Assembly: GCA_009992615.1 (NCBI GenBank)
Contig: JAACVA010000164.1
Location: 1 to 12,728 of the forward strand
Length of the DNA stretch: 12,728 nucleotides
Direction: 5' to 3'
Source: Rhodobacterales bacterium
Lineage (GTDB): Bacteria; Pseudomonadota; Alphaproteobacteria; Rhodobacterales; Rhodobacteraceae
A program made the translations under genes and the position numbers. The first letter of the stretch is position 1. Each line of letters begins with the position of its first letter. Below are positions 1 through 9,092 of the stretch, in pieces. Below the pieces are notes generated by a model, which did no database searches, was not told the DNA's origin, and worked only from the letters and a program-made list of their open reading frames with translations.

Positions 1-747
1 GAACAACACGTCGGTACCCGACTGGTCGCGGAACTGTTCGGCGAGGGTCAGACCCGACAGGGCAACGCGCATCCGGGCTCCCGGCGGCTCGTTCATCTGG
101 CCATAGACGAGGGCCACTTTCGATTCGGTCAGATTGTCAGGCACGATGACGCCGGATTCAATCATCTCATGATACAGATCGTTGCCTTCACGGGTGCGCT
201 CACCGACACCGGCAAACACCGAAAACCCGCTGTGCACCTTGGCGATGTTGTTGATCAGCTCCATGATGAGAACCGTCTTGCCCACGCCGGCGCCGCCGAA
301 CAATCCGATCTTGCCGCCCTTGGAATAGGGCGCCAGCAGGTCGATCACCTTGATCCCCGTTGCCAGGATTTCCGAACTGGTCGCCTGGGCCGCGAAATCG
401 GGTGCGGGCTGGTGGATCGAGCGGTATTCGTCGGCCTCGACCGGGCCGCCTTCGTCCACAGGCTCGCCGATCACGTTCAGGATACGCCCCAGGGTGGCGT
501 TGCCGACCGGCACCATGATCGGGCCGCCGGTGTCGTTCACAGCAGTGCCGCGCACAAGACCCTCGGTGCCATCCATGGCGATGGTGCGCACGGTGTTTTC
601 ACCCAGGTGCTGCGCCACTTCCAACACCAGCCGCTTGCCGTTGTTGTCGGTTTCCAGCGCGTTCAGAATCTGCGGCAGTTCGCCATCAAAGTGCACATCG
701 ACGACAGCACCGATGACCTGAGTTATCTTGCCTTTGTTATCAGCCAT
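1..747 (-). CDS. atpD: ATP synthase F1 subunit beta, partial (3' end beyond the left edge)
   Basis: Catalytic beta subunit of the F1 sector, which makes ATP from ADP and phosphate at the inner membrane. The first 249 codons are present and the frame reaches base 1 exactly; the family is usually about 470-475 residues, so the C-terminal half lies outside. The N-terminal beta barrel reads MADNKGKITQVIGAVVDVHF. The Walker A loop GGAGVGKT is at residues 151-158 and the catalytic glutamate is in GERTREGND (E183). The ATG start is preceded by GGAG at a spacing of about 7 nt, and the gene follows atpG by 19 nt, so it belongs to the same operon. No frameshift or missing key residue is seen in the visible part. 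Identification is certain from the motifs. Confidence 0.98.
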   Translation of the reverse strand, partial: MADNKGKITQVIGAVVDVHFDGELPQILNALETDNNGKRLVLEVAQHLGENTVRTIAMDGTEGLVRGTAVNDTGGPIMVPVGNATLGRILNVIGEPVDEGGPVEADEYRSIHQPAPDFAAQATSSEILATGIKVIDLLAPYSKGGKIGLFGGAGVGKTVLIMELINNIAKVHSGFSVFAGVGERTREGNDLYHEMIESGVIVPDNLTESKVALVYGQMNEPPGARMRVALSGLTLAEQFRDQSGTDVLF

Positions 748-766
748 TTCTTGTCTCCGGTTCGTC

Positions 767-1633
767 TTAGAGCGCTTCCGCGCCCGAAATGATTTCGATC
801 AGCTCGTTGGTAATCACGGCCTGGCGCGAGCGGTTAAATTCGATCGTCAGCCGGTCGATCATATCGCCCGCATTGCGCGTTGCATTGTCCATTGCGCCGG
901 TACGTGCACCTTGTTCAGACGCCGCGTTTTCCAACAATGCGGTAAAGATTTGCGTGGCGATGTTGCGCGGCAGAAGATCGGCAAGGATGCCTTCCTCGCT
1001 TGGCTCATAATCATACAGGGTGCTTTGCTCGGCGGGCTCGAACGTCGCCGGGATGATCTGCAACTCGGTCGGAACCTGACTGACCACATTCACGAACTTG
1101 CTGAAGAAAATCGTACAAACGTCGAAGTCGCCCGCATCGAACCGGCCCAACACGTCCCTGGCGATGTCCTGTGCGTTGACATAACCGACGCGCTTGACCT
1201 CGGTCAGATCGACATGGCCGACAAGATGGTCGCGGTAATCGCGGCGCAACTGGTCGCGTCCCTTTTTTCCAACGGTCAGGATCTTGACCGTCTTCCCACC
1301 CTTCAGCAGGGCCTCGATCCGCACCTTCGCTTTCTTTACGATGGACGAGTTGAAGCCGCCGCACAGCCCGCGCTCAGCGGTCATCACCACCAGGAGATGG
1401 GTCTGTTCGTCGCCCGTTCCGGCCAGCAGGCGGGGTGCCGAATCGCTGCCTTGGGCCGCCTGGGCCAAGCCCGCCATCACGGCATTGAACCGCTCGGCAT
1501 AGGGGCGGGCGGCCTCGGCGGCGTCCTGGGCGCGGCGCAGTTTTGCGGCCGCGACCATCTGCATGGCCTTGGTGATCTTGCGCGTCGATTTGACCGACGC
1601 GATGCGGTTTTTGAGATCCTTGAGGCTGGGCAT
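767..1633 (-). CDS. atpG: ATP synthase F1 subunit gamma
   Basis: Central rotor shaft of F1, which couples proton flow through F0 to the catalytic alpha/beta hexamer. The 288-residue product has the normal family length. It opens with the conserved coiled-coil signature MPSLKDLKNRIASVKSTRKI followed by TKAMQMVAAAKLRRAQ. It closes with the matching C-terminal helix containing DNATRNAGDMIDRLTIEFNR and ending in ISGAEAL. Both helices form the shaft in known structures. The ATG has a strong Shine-Dalgarno (GGAAGGA) upstream, inside the 21-nt gap after atpA; atpD follows 19 nt later. A 408-codon open frame on the plus strand covering this gene is an antisense shadow. Confidence 0.98.
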   Translation of the reverse strand: MPSLKDLKNRIASVKSTRKITKAMQMVAAAKLRRAQDAAEAARPYAERFNAVMAGLAQAAQGSDSAPRLLAGTGDEQTHLLVVMTAERGLCGGFNSSIVKKAKVRIEALLKGGKTVKILTVGKKGRDQLRRDYRDHLVGHVDLTEVKRVGYVNAQDIARDVLGRFDAGDFDVCTIFFSKFVNVVSQVPTELQIIPATFEPAEQSTLYDYEPSEEGILADLLPRNIATQIFTALLENAASEQGARTGAMDNATRNAGDMIDRLTIEFNRSRQAVITNELIEIISGAEAL

Positions 1634-1654
1634 TCAGCTGTCCTTCCGGGGGGC

Positions 1655-3196
<1,542 letters not shown>

Positions 3197-3757
3197 TTAT
3201 CCGACCTCTTTCATTGTGTTCTGGAGTGCGTTCAGCTTCGCGCGGATCGACGTGTCGATCATCTGCGAGCCGACTTTGACGACAAGACCGCCGATCAATC
3301 GCGGATCAACAGCCAGTTTTATCTTTACGTCCTTGCCAACCGCCTTTTTCAGCGCCTCGGACAAGGCGCCGTGTTGTGCATCGCTGAGCTTGGTGGCGAC
3401 GACAACCTCGGCAGTAATCTCGCCGTTATGCCGCGCAATCAGCCCCCGCAAGGCCGTAACCAGCTGAGGCAGGACAAACAGGCGCCGCTTGGTCGCCATC
3501 AGGCGCAATGTGTTGGCCACCGTCGCGCCCAGACCCATCTTTTCCGCCAAGGCACCTATTGCGGCTTCTTGCTGCTCACGGGTGAAGAGGGGCGAGTGGA
3601 TCAGCGTCCGAAAATCCGCGCTGTCAGACAGCGCCGCGTCCAGCGCGTCGATGTCGGTTTCAAGTGCGGAAAGCGCATTATTTTCCTGGGCCAGTGAGAA
3701 CACAGCGGCGGCATAGCGCCCGGCAATCCCCGTGGAAATCGAAGCTGGTTCGGACAC
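3197..3757 (-). CDS. atpH: ATP synthase F1 subunit delta
   Basis: Peripheral-stalk subunit (OSCP homologue) that joins the top of F1 to the b subunits of F0. I place the start at the GTG at 3757, giving 186 residues beginning MSEPASISTGIAGRYAAAVF. AAAGG lies a few bases upstream of it, and this opening is typical of alphaproteobacterial delta subunits. The alternative GTG two codons upstream (3763) has its would-be binding site touching the start codon. The C-terminal domain is recognisable in VDPRLIGGLVVKVGSQMIDTS. It is first in the visible operon, as expected for the alphaproteobacterial atpHAGDC order, where the F0 genes sit elsewhere. Confidence 0.96.
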   Translation of the reverse strand: MSEPASISTGIAGRYAAAVFSLAQENNALSALETDIDALDAALSDSADFRTLIHSPLFTREQQEAAIGALAEKMGLGATVANTLRLMATKRRLFVLPQLVTALRGLIARHNGEITAEVVVATKLSDAQHGALSEALKKAVGKDVKIKLAVDPRLIGGLVVKVGSQMIDTSIRAKLNALQNTMKEVG

Positions 3758-3863
3758 GTCCACCCTTTCGATGTCTTTATGCCATCAACCGGGCCGCGGG
3801 ACGGTCCGGTCTGGGCAGTTGAAAAGACACGCCCATCACGGCCGCGTCATCAAAGTTGGCGCT

Positions 3864-3892
3864 CATGTAGCAGAGCAATTTTGCACCCGCAA
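3864..3892 (-). promoter_or_regulatory. Candidate sigma-70-type promoter of the atp operon
   Basis: Reading the minus strand, TTGCGG (3892-3887) and TACATG (3869-3864) are separated by 17 bp, about 105 nt upstream of atpH. The -35 element fits moderately and the -10 element matches the consensus at only three of six positions. It is the best-spaced pair I found in the 263-bp gap before the operon. This is inference from spacing only; no operator was recognised. Confidence 0.3.
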
Positions 3893-4020
3893 CCGCTTAA
3901 CACAGGCGAAGCGCCACTGGAAGGCTATGGAACAGCCGGATTGAAAAGGCCCGGCGCGCCCGGCGTTACAGTGCGGCAATGTGGCGCACAATGTTTGATG
4001 TCTTGCCGCGGCGCGCGACC

Positions 4021-4917
4021 TCACCGTCGGCTGACCAGCCGACCGAAATCGGCAATCTGGGCCTCGGATCCGTTGTTGCGCATGAAACTCTGCCCCGCCT
4101 TTGGCGGATGGGAAATCGGCGCACCCAACGGATATTCAGCCTCGAAGTTGAAGCCCACCGGGTTGTGTGGCGCCCAGTTGCATTTGCGAAAATAAAACAC
4201 CCACACGCCCTTGGATTGGCGCACACCTTTGTGCAGCAGATAAGCCGCCTCGGGAATGTTTTTCCAGGTCTGGCCATCCAGGCTGTATTGATACCATTGT
4301 TCGGCAATACAGGCCCCCGTCACCCAAGGATAACGGCAGATCAGCACCGGCGGCTTGGTCGAATGATCGTCGCGCCCGAATCCTGCTGTCGCTCCGGTCG
4401 TTTCACCCCAGTAGAACTCCATGTCGGGGGGGTTCACATCATTGAACGGCGGGTTGCGCTGAGGCGTGCGAAAGCGAACATGTTCGCGGGTCCAGACCGT
4501 GGCAAGCGACTGCATGTTGCCAGTCGAGCTTTTCCATTTGAAATCGAAGACGTGGTGCAGTGATCCGGGCGACAGGTTGACCAACTTGTCCTGCCCGTCG
4601 TGGGTTTTGCCGACATAGGCATAAGTGCCTTCGTCGAATCGCGCAAAATGCATCGTGGGCGAAACCGGGCGCCCACAGATTTTGAGCCCGCCCTGTTCAA
4701 GAACCTGCAACGCCGCTGCGTATTTCTGGTGCGTCTCGAAAGGCAGGAAGTGGATCAGCTCTTGTATCTGGTCGTGCAACTGCGGGGCCAGCGTCGTGCG
4801 GGGATGGTCGCCCAGCAATTTGAAGATCGGATCGAGCGAACTTTTTTTGATTCGCCCCATGTTGGGGTTGATGCGCCGGGCTTCGGCCTGGAAACGGGCT
4901 GCGTCTATGACGGGCAT
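4021..4917 (-). CDS. Conserved-looking hypothetical protein, function unknown
   Basis: I do not recognise the family. From the ATG at 4917 the product has 298 residues, starts MPVIDAARFQAEARRINPNM and ends FGRLVSRR. An in-frame GTG at 4974 would add 19 residues but has no visible ribosome binding site, whereas 4917 has AGAAAG upstream. There is no signal peptide or membrane segment, so it is probably cytoplasmic. The first roughly 80 residues look helical and basic. The rest is rich in aromatic residues and glycine, with tryptophan and tyrosine clusters such as EQWYQYSLDGQTW and VWVFYFRKCNWAP (around residues 206-250), which suggests a beta-rich fold. It lies 93 bp downstream of the methyltransferase on the same strand and ends 263 bp before atpH. 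Coding status is supported by the long frame and protein-like composition; function is open. Confidence 0.75.
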   Translation of the reverse strand: MPVIDAARFQAEARRINPNMGRIKKSSLDPIFKLLGDHPRTTLAPQLHDQIQELIHFLPFETHQKYAAALQVLEQGGLKICGRPVSPTMHFARFDEGTYAYVGKTHDGQDKLVNLSPGSLHHVFDFKWKSSTGNMQSLATVWTREHVRFRTPQRNPPFNDVNPPDMEFYWGETTGATAGFGRDDHSTKPPVLICRYPWVTGACIAEQWYQYSLDGQTWKNIPEAAYLLHKGVRQSKGVWVFYFRKCNWAPHNPVGFNFEAEYPLGAPISHPPKAGQSFMRNNGSEAQIADFGRLVSRR

Positions 4918-5010
4918 TGGAATGACTTTCTGGATATTCTGCAATGCCCTGACGTTACGGCACCCTTGCGGCACCGCAAAGCAATTTCTGTCTGGATCGG
5001 CGCGATGGGA

Positions 5011-5757
5011 TCAAATCGGATTGGCCCCCGGCACACCCAGACCGTCCAGCACGCGCAGCGGCCGGCGCGCGGCCGATCGAATGCCCGGTCCCGGGGTGGC
5101 CGGCGTCTGTTTGCTGACCTCTACCATCAGCACCCCGCCGGCGTAGCGCCCGGAAATCTTTTGGCCCACGCCTTCGATGAACGCCCCTGCGTTCAGCCAG
5201 AACCGTTTTTCCGAGGGTGGCTGGAAAAGCGCGGCGACATGGCGCTCTGGCTCGAACCGCGCAAGGCGCAGCTGCGCGACAAGCTGACTCAGACTGTAGG
5301 GCCGGCCAAAGCCGAACGGCGTTCGGTCGCGCCGCGCCCAGAGCCCCGCACGATTGGGCACAATGAACAGTGCCCGCCCTGCCGGGCGCAGCACACGCCA
5401 ACATTCATCCAGCAGAGATGTCGGGTTTTCGCTGGTTTCCAGGCCGTGCAACAGAACCAGCCGATCGACCGAGCCGGGCTCGAGCGGCCAGAGCGTTTCT
5501 TCGCACAGCACAGACACATTCGGCATACTCGCAGGCCAGGGCATAACCCCCTGCGGCCCCGGCATCAGGCCGATCACCCGTTCCGCCTGGCCCAGATAGG
5601 GCCGCAACAGCGGCACGGCAAAGCCGAACCCCACCACGGTCTGCCCCTGTTGCGGCGGCCACAGGGCCAGCATCTGGCCGCGCACTGCCCTTTGCGCCGC
5701 GCGCCCAAGCGACGTGCGATAATAAAAGGTCCGAAGATCGAGAACGTCCAGATGCAT
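5011..5757 (-). CDS. SAM-dependent methyltransferase, YafS-like
   Basis: Predicted class I methyltransferase, 248 residues from the ATG at 5757, substrate unknown. I chose this start because MHLDVLDLRTFYYRTSLGRA matches the opening I know from alphaproteobacterial relatives; upstream in-frame starts at 5796 and 5814 have only weak binding sites. The Rossmann-type core is recognisable: VVGFGFAVPLL stands where the glycine-rich SAM motif I is expected, followed by the acidic, proline-rich stretch EETLWPLEPGSVDRLVLLHG, then LLDECWRVLRPAGRALFIVP, the usual post-motif of methyltransferase family 11. Motif I lacks the normal E/DxGxGxG pattern, as in E. coli YafS. It is transcribed divergently from gloB, as yafS is in E. 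coli. The role is unknown in both. A 395-codon antisense frame over this gene is a shadow. Confidence 0.85.
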   Translation of the reverse strand: MHLDVLDLRTFYYRTSLGRAAQRAVRGQMLALWPPQQGQTVVGFGFAVPLLRPYLGQAERVIGLMPGPQGVMPWPASMPNVSVLCEETLWPLEPGSVDRLVLLHGLETSENPTSLLDECWRVLRPAGRALFIVPNRAGLWARRDRTPFGFGRPYSLSQLVAQLRLARFEPERHVAALFQPPSEKRFWLNAGAFIEGVGQKISGRYAGGVLMVEVSKQTPATPGPGIRSAARRPLRVLDGLGVPGANPI

Positions 5758-5819
5758 TGCCCAAGCGCCCGATTGCTGCAACTCTGACAGTAACATAGGA
5801 AAACCAAAGGCCAAAGACC
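5758..5819. promoter_or_regulatory. Divergent intergenic region between the methyltransferase gene and gloB
   Basis: These 62 bp separate the two divergent start codons, so any promoters for both genes must lie within it or overlap the coding ends. AAAGG at 5806-5810 is a fair ribosome binding site for gloB, 9 nt from its ATG. I found no well-spaced -35/-10 pair on either strand. Confidence 0.5.
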
Positions 5820-6590
5820 ATGCCCCTTACCCTTGTCACCGTGCCCTGCCTGTCTGACAACTATGCATTCCTGCTGAACGACAGTGATACCGGGGCAACC
5901 CTTCTGGTCGACATTCCCGAGGCCGAGCCGATCATCGCGATGCTGCAACAGCGCGGGTGGAGCCTGACCGACATCCTGATTACCCACCACCACCATGACC
6001 ATATCCAGGGGTTGGCCGGGGTTGTTGCCCACGATGCCTATCTGCGCGTTACCGGCGCCGCCGCCGATGCCCACCGCCTGCCACCGCTCAGCCGTGCGGT
6101 GTCTGATGGTGACACCTTCGTGTTTTCCGGTCACACCATTCACGTTCTGGACGTGTCAGGCCATACCCTCGGTCACCTTGCCTATTACATCCCCGACGCC
6201 GGGGCGGTTTTTACCGGGGACAGCCTGATGGCCCTCGGTTGTGGGCGGTTGTTCGAAGGCGACGCGCCAACCATGTGGGCCAGTTTACAGAAGCTGGCCG
6301 CGCTGCCGCCCGAAACCCTCGTTTGCTCGGGGCACGAATACACCGCAAAAAACGCCGAATTCGCCCTCAGCGTCGAACCTGACAACGCAGAGCTGATCGC
6401 GCGCGCCGCCCGGATTGCGGCAGACCGTGCCGAATGGCACCCCACGGTGCCATCGGTCCTGTCGGATGAACTGGCCACCAATCCGTTCCTGCGCGTCTAC
6501 TTGCCCAAGGTGAAAGAGACCCTATCTTTGACAGGACACAGCGACGCCGAGGTCTTCGCCGCGCTGCGGGCCAGGAAAGATCGGTTCTGA
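5820..6590 (+). CDS. gloB: Hydroxyacylglutathione hydrolase (glyoxalase II)
   Basis: Hydrolyses S-lactoylglutathione to D-lactate and glutathione, the second step of methylglyoxal detoxification, in the cytoplasm. The 256-residue product has normal family length. It is a metallo-beta-lactamase-fold enzyme: the metal-binding signature THHHHDH spans residues 55-61 (ligands H56, H58, D60, H61). H115 in SGHT, D134 in TGDSL and H172 in GHEY complete the dinuclear site. The C-terminal glutathione-binding domain is present, with HPTVPSVLSDELATNPFLR and a terminal ARKDRF. The start MPLTLVTVPCLSDNYAFLL is canonical. It is divergent from a YafS-like methyltransferase and 174 bp upstream of clpA. No defect is seen. 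Confidence 0.96.
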   Translation: MPLTLVTVPCLSDNYAFLLNDSDTGATLLVDIPEAEPIIAMLQQRGWSLTDILITHHHHDHIQGLAGVVAHDAYLRVTGAAADAHRLPPLSRAVSDGDTFVFSGHTIHVLDVSGHTLGHLAYYIPDAGAVFTGDSLMALGCGRLFEGDAPTMWASLQKLAALPPETLVCSGHEYTAKNAEFALSVEPDNAELIARAARIAADRAEWHPTVPSVLSDELATNPFLRVYLPKVKETLSLTGHSDAEVFAALRARKDRF

Positions 6591-6748
6591 AAGGATTGAT
6601 TCTCGGTCAACGACCCCGTTCAAACGTCACACTTGGTTAAAATGTGATCGCTTGCACAAAGAAAATCCTTGAAGCATGGCGTTAAACAACCAAGCTTTAA
6701 GATTAAGAGGCCACGGTCGGATGGGGAAATTGCTTTCCGACCCAAGAC

Positions 6749-6757
6749 AGGAAGGAG
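6749..6757 (+). promoter_or_regulatory. Ribosome binding site that fixes the clpA start
   Basis: AGGAAGGAG is a near-ideal Shine-Dalgarno sequence ending 7 nt before the GTG at 6765. It overrides the longer in-frame opening from a TTG at 6669, which has no such site and would add 32 residues unlike any ClpA N terminus. Confidence 0.85.
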
Positions 6758-6764
6758 CACGGCG

Positions 6765-9083
6765 GTGCCTTCATTTTCAACGACTCTCGAGCAAGCCATT
6801 CATTCTGCGCTGGCCTTGGCCAATGCCCGCCGACACGAACTCGCCACGCTGGAACATCTGCTTCTGGCGCTGATCGACGAGCCTGATGCAGCCAAGGTGA
6901 TGCAGGCCTGTTCCGTCGATCTGGAAGACCTGAAATCGACTCTGGTCGATTTCATTGACGACGATCTGTCGACGCTGATCACCGATGTCGATGGGTCTGA
7001 GGCGGTGCCGACTGCCGCTTTCCAGCGCGTGATCCAGCGCGCAGCGATCCACGTGCAATCCTCGGGCCGCAACGAAGTGACCGGCGCCAACGTATTGGTC
7101 GCCATCTTCGCCGAGCGGGAATCGAACGCCGCCTACTTCCTCCAGGAACAGGAAATGACGCGGTATGATGCGGTGAATTTCATCGCCCATGGTGTTGCCA
7201 AAGATCCGTCCTTTGGCGAAGCGCGCCCTGTAACGGGTGCAACCGAACACGAGGAAACCAGTCAGGTTGAAGACGGCGACAAAAAGGAATCGGCACTGGC
7301 CAAATATTGCGTCGATCTGAACAGCAAGTCGCGCAAAGGCGACATTGATCCGCTGATCGGCCGCGAACACGAGGTGGAACGTTGCATTCAGGTGCTGTGC
7401 CGCCGCCGCAAGAACAACCCCCTGCTGGTGGGCGACCCCGGCGTGGGCAAGACAGCCATTGCTGAAGGGCTTGCCCTGAAAATCGTGCGTGGCGAAACGC
7501 CCGAGGTTCTGTCATCTGCGACGATCTACAGCCTGGACATGGGCGCATTGCTGGCCGGCACCCGGTATCGCGGCGATTTCGAGGAACGGCTCAAGGCGGT
7601 TGTGACCGAACTTGAGGCACATCCCGATGCCGTGCTGTTCATCGACGAAATCCACACTGTCATCGGTGCCGGTGCCACCTCGGGCGGTGCCATGGATGCG
7701 TCCAACCTGCTGAAGCCTGCCTTGCAGGGCGGCAAGCTGCGCTGCATGGGGTCGACCACCTATAAGGAATTCCGCCAGCATTTCGAAAAGGATCGCGCCC
7801 TGTCGCGCCGGTTCCAGAAGATTGACGTATCCGAACCATCGGTCGAGGATACGATCAAGATCTTGAAAGGGTTGAAGGAATATTTCGAGGATCATCACCA
7901 TATCAAGTATACGGCAGACGCGATCCGCACTGCGGTCGAATTGTCGGCGCGCTATATCAATGACCGTAAGTTGCCCGACAAGGCGATCGACGTGATCGAC
8001 GAGGCCGGCGCGGCGCAGCATCTTGTCGCCGAATCGAAACGTCGCAAAACCATTGGGGTAAAAGAGATCGAAGCCGTCGTGGCCAAGATTGCCCGCATTC
8101 CGCCCAAGAACGTCTCAAAAGACGATGCAGAGGTGCTGCGCGATCTTGAGGGCGCGCTGAAACGCGTGGTGTTCGGTCAGGACGAGGCGATCACCGCCCT
8201 GTCGTCGGCGATCAAGCTGGCCCGCGCAGGCCTGCGCGAACCGGAAAAACCAATCGGCAACTATCTGTTTGCCGGCCCCACCGGCGTGGGCAAAACCGAA
8301 GTTGCAAAACAACTGGCCGATACTCTGGGCGTTGAGCTTTTGCGTTTCGACATGTCGGAATACATGGAGAAACACGCGGTTTCCCGCCTGATCGGTGCGC
8401 CTCCGGGCTATGTCGGCTTTGATCAGGGGGGCATGTTGACCGATGGTGTCGATCAGCACCCGCATTGCGTGCTGTTGCTGGACGAAATCGAAAAAGCCCA
8501 CCCCGATGTGTTCAACATCCTGTTGCAGGTCATGGATCATGGCAAGCTGACCGATCACAACGGCCGCGCCGTCGATTTTCGCAATGTGATCCTGATCATG
8601 ACATCCAACGCCGGGGCGTCGGACATGCAGAGGGCCGCCATCGGTTTCGGGCGCGACAAGCGCGAGGGGGAAGATACTGCGGCGATCGAGCGCACCTTCA
8701 CCCCAGAATTCCGTAACCGACTGGACGCGATCATCAGCTTTGGCGCTCTGCCGAAAGAGGTGATTCTGCAAGTGGTCGAAAAGTTCGTTCTGCAACTTGA
8801 GGCACAGTTGATGGACCGCAATGTTCAGATCGAACTCTTGCCGGAGGCCGCAAAGTGGCTGGGCGACAAAGGGTATGACGACAAGATGGGCGCGCGCCCG
8901 CTGGGCCGGGTGATTCAAGAGTACATCAAGAAACCGCTGGCTGAAGAGCTTTTGTTCGGCAAACTGGCCAAGGGCGGCATTGTCAAGGTGGGGGTGAAAG
9001 ACGGCAAGATCGACCTGACGATCGAGCCGCCCGAAACCCGCCGGCTGGCCAGTAAAAAGCCGCCGCTGCTGACGGCCGACTGA
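6765..9083 (+). CDS. clpA: ATP-dependent Clp protease ATP-binding subunit ClpA
   Basis: AAA+ unfoldase that forms a hexamer, unfolds substrates (including N-degron proteins delivered by ClpS) and feeds them to ClpP. From the GTG at 6765 the product has 772 residues, normal for alphaproteobacterial ClpA. The Clp N-domain begins MPSFSTTLEQAIHSALALAN (about 1-145). AAA module 1 has Walker A GDPGVGKT (223-230) and Walker B LFIDEIH (291-297). AAA module 2 has Walker A GPTGVGKT (504-511) and Walker B LLDEIEKAH (571-579). The ClpP-docking tripeptide IGF is at 626-628. There is no long middle domain between the modules, which separates it from ClpB and ClpC. clpS, adjacent to clpA in E. coli, is not next to it here. 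The M23 peptidase gene follows after 9 nt. Confidence 0.97.
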   Translation: MPSFSTTLEQAIHSALALANARRHELATLEHLLLALIDEPDAAKVMQACSVDLEDLKSTLVDFIDDDLSTLITDVDGSEAVPTAAFQRVIQRAAIHVQSSGRNEVTGANVLVAIFAERESNAAYFLQEQEMTRYDAVNFIAHGVAKDPSFGEARPVTGATEHEETSQVEDGDKKESALAKYCVDLNSKSRKGDIDPLIGREHEVERCIQVLCRRRKNNPLLVGDPGVGKTAIAEGLALKIVRGETPEVLSSATIYSLDMGALLAGTRYRGDFEERLKAVVTELEAHPDAVLFIDEIHTVIGAGATSGGAMDASNLLKPALQGGKLRCMGSTTYKEFRQHFEKDRALSRRFQKIDVSEPSVEDTIKILKGLKEYFEDHHHIKYTADAIRTAVELSARYINDRKLPDKAIDVIDEAGAAQHLVAESKRRKTIGVKEIEAVVAKIARIPPKNVSKDDAEVLRDLEGALKRVVFGQDEAITALSSAIKLARAGLREPEKPIGNYLFAGPTGVGKTEVAKQLADTLGVELLRFDMSEYMEKHAVSRLIGAPPGYVGFDQGGMLTDGVDQHPHCVLLLDEIEKAHPDVFNILLQVMDHGKLTDHNGRAVDFRNVILIMTSNAGASDMQRAAIGFGRDKREGEDTAAIERTFTPEFRNRLDAIISFGALPKEVILQVVEKFVLQLEAQLMDRNVQIELLPEAAKWLGDKGYDDKMGARPLGRVIQEYIKKPLAEELLFGKLAKGGIVKVGVKDGKIDLTIEPPETRRLASKKPPLLTAD

Positions 9084-9092
9084 GACTGGCAC

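Noticed and set aside
3915..3966. GC-rich hairpin followed by TTTT on the minus strand, as a terminator for the hypothetical gene
   Set aside because: The repeats (CCGGGC twice) are direct rather than inverted, the best stem is 4-5 bp, and the T-run is short.
3966..4307. 113-codon minus-strand frame overlapping the end of the hypothetical gene
   Set aside because: It overlaps the better-supported 298-residue gene in another frame, has no ribosome binding site and has a shadow-like composition.
4600..5787. 395-codon open frame on the plus strand
   Set aside because: Antisense to both the hypothetical gene and the methyltransferase. Its composition is arginine, proline and glutamine rich, while the minus-strand methyltransferase has real motifs.
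6600..6618. GGTC-AAC-GACC hairpin after gloB as a terminator
   Set aside because: The stem is only 4 bp and no T-run follows.
6651..6703. Heat-shock (sigma-32) promoter upstream of clpA, from CTTGAA at 6668-6673
   Set aside because: No fitting -10 element lies 16-18 bp downstream; the -35-like hexamer alone is not enough.
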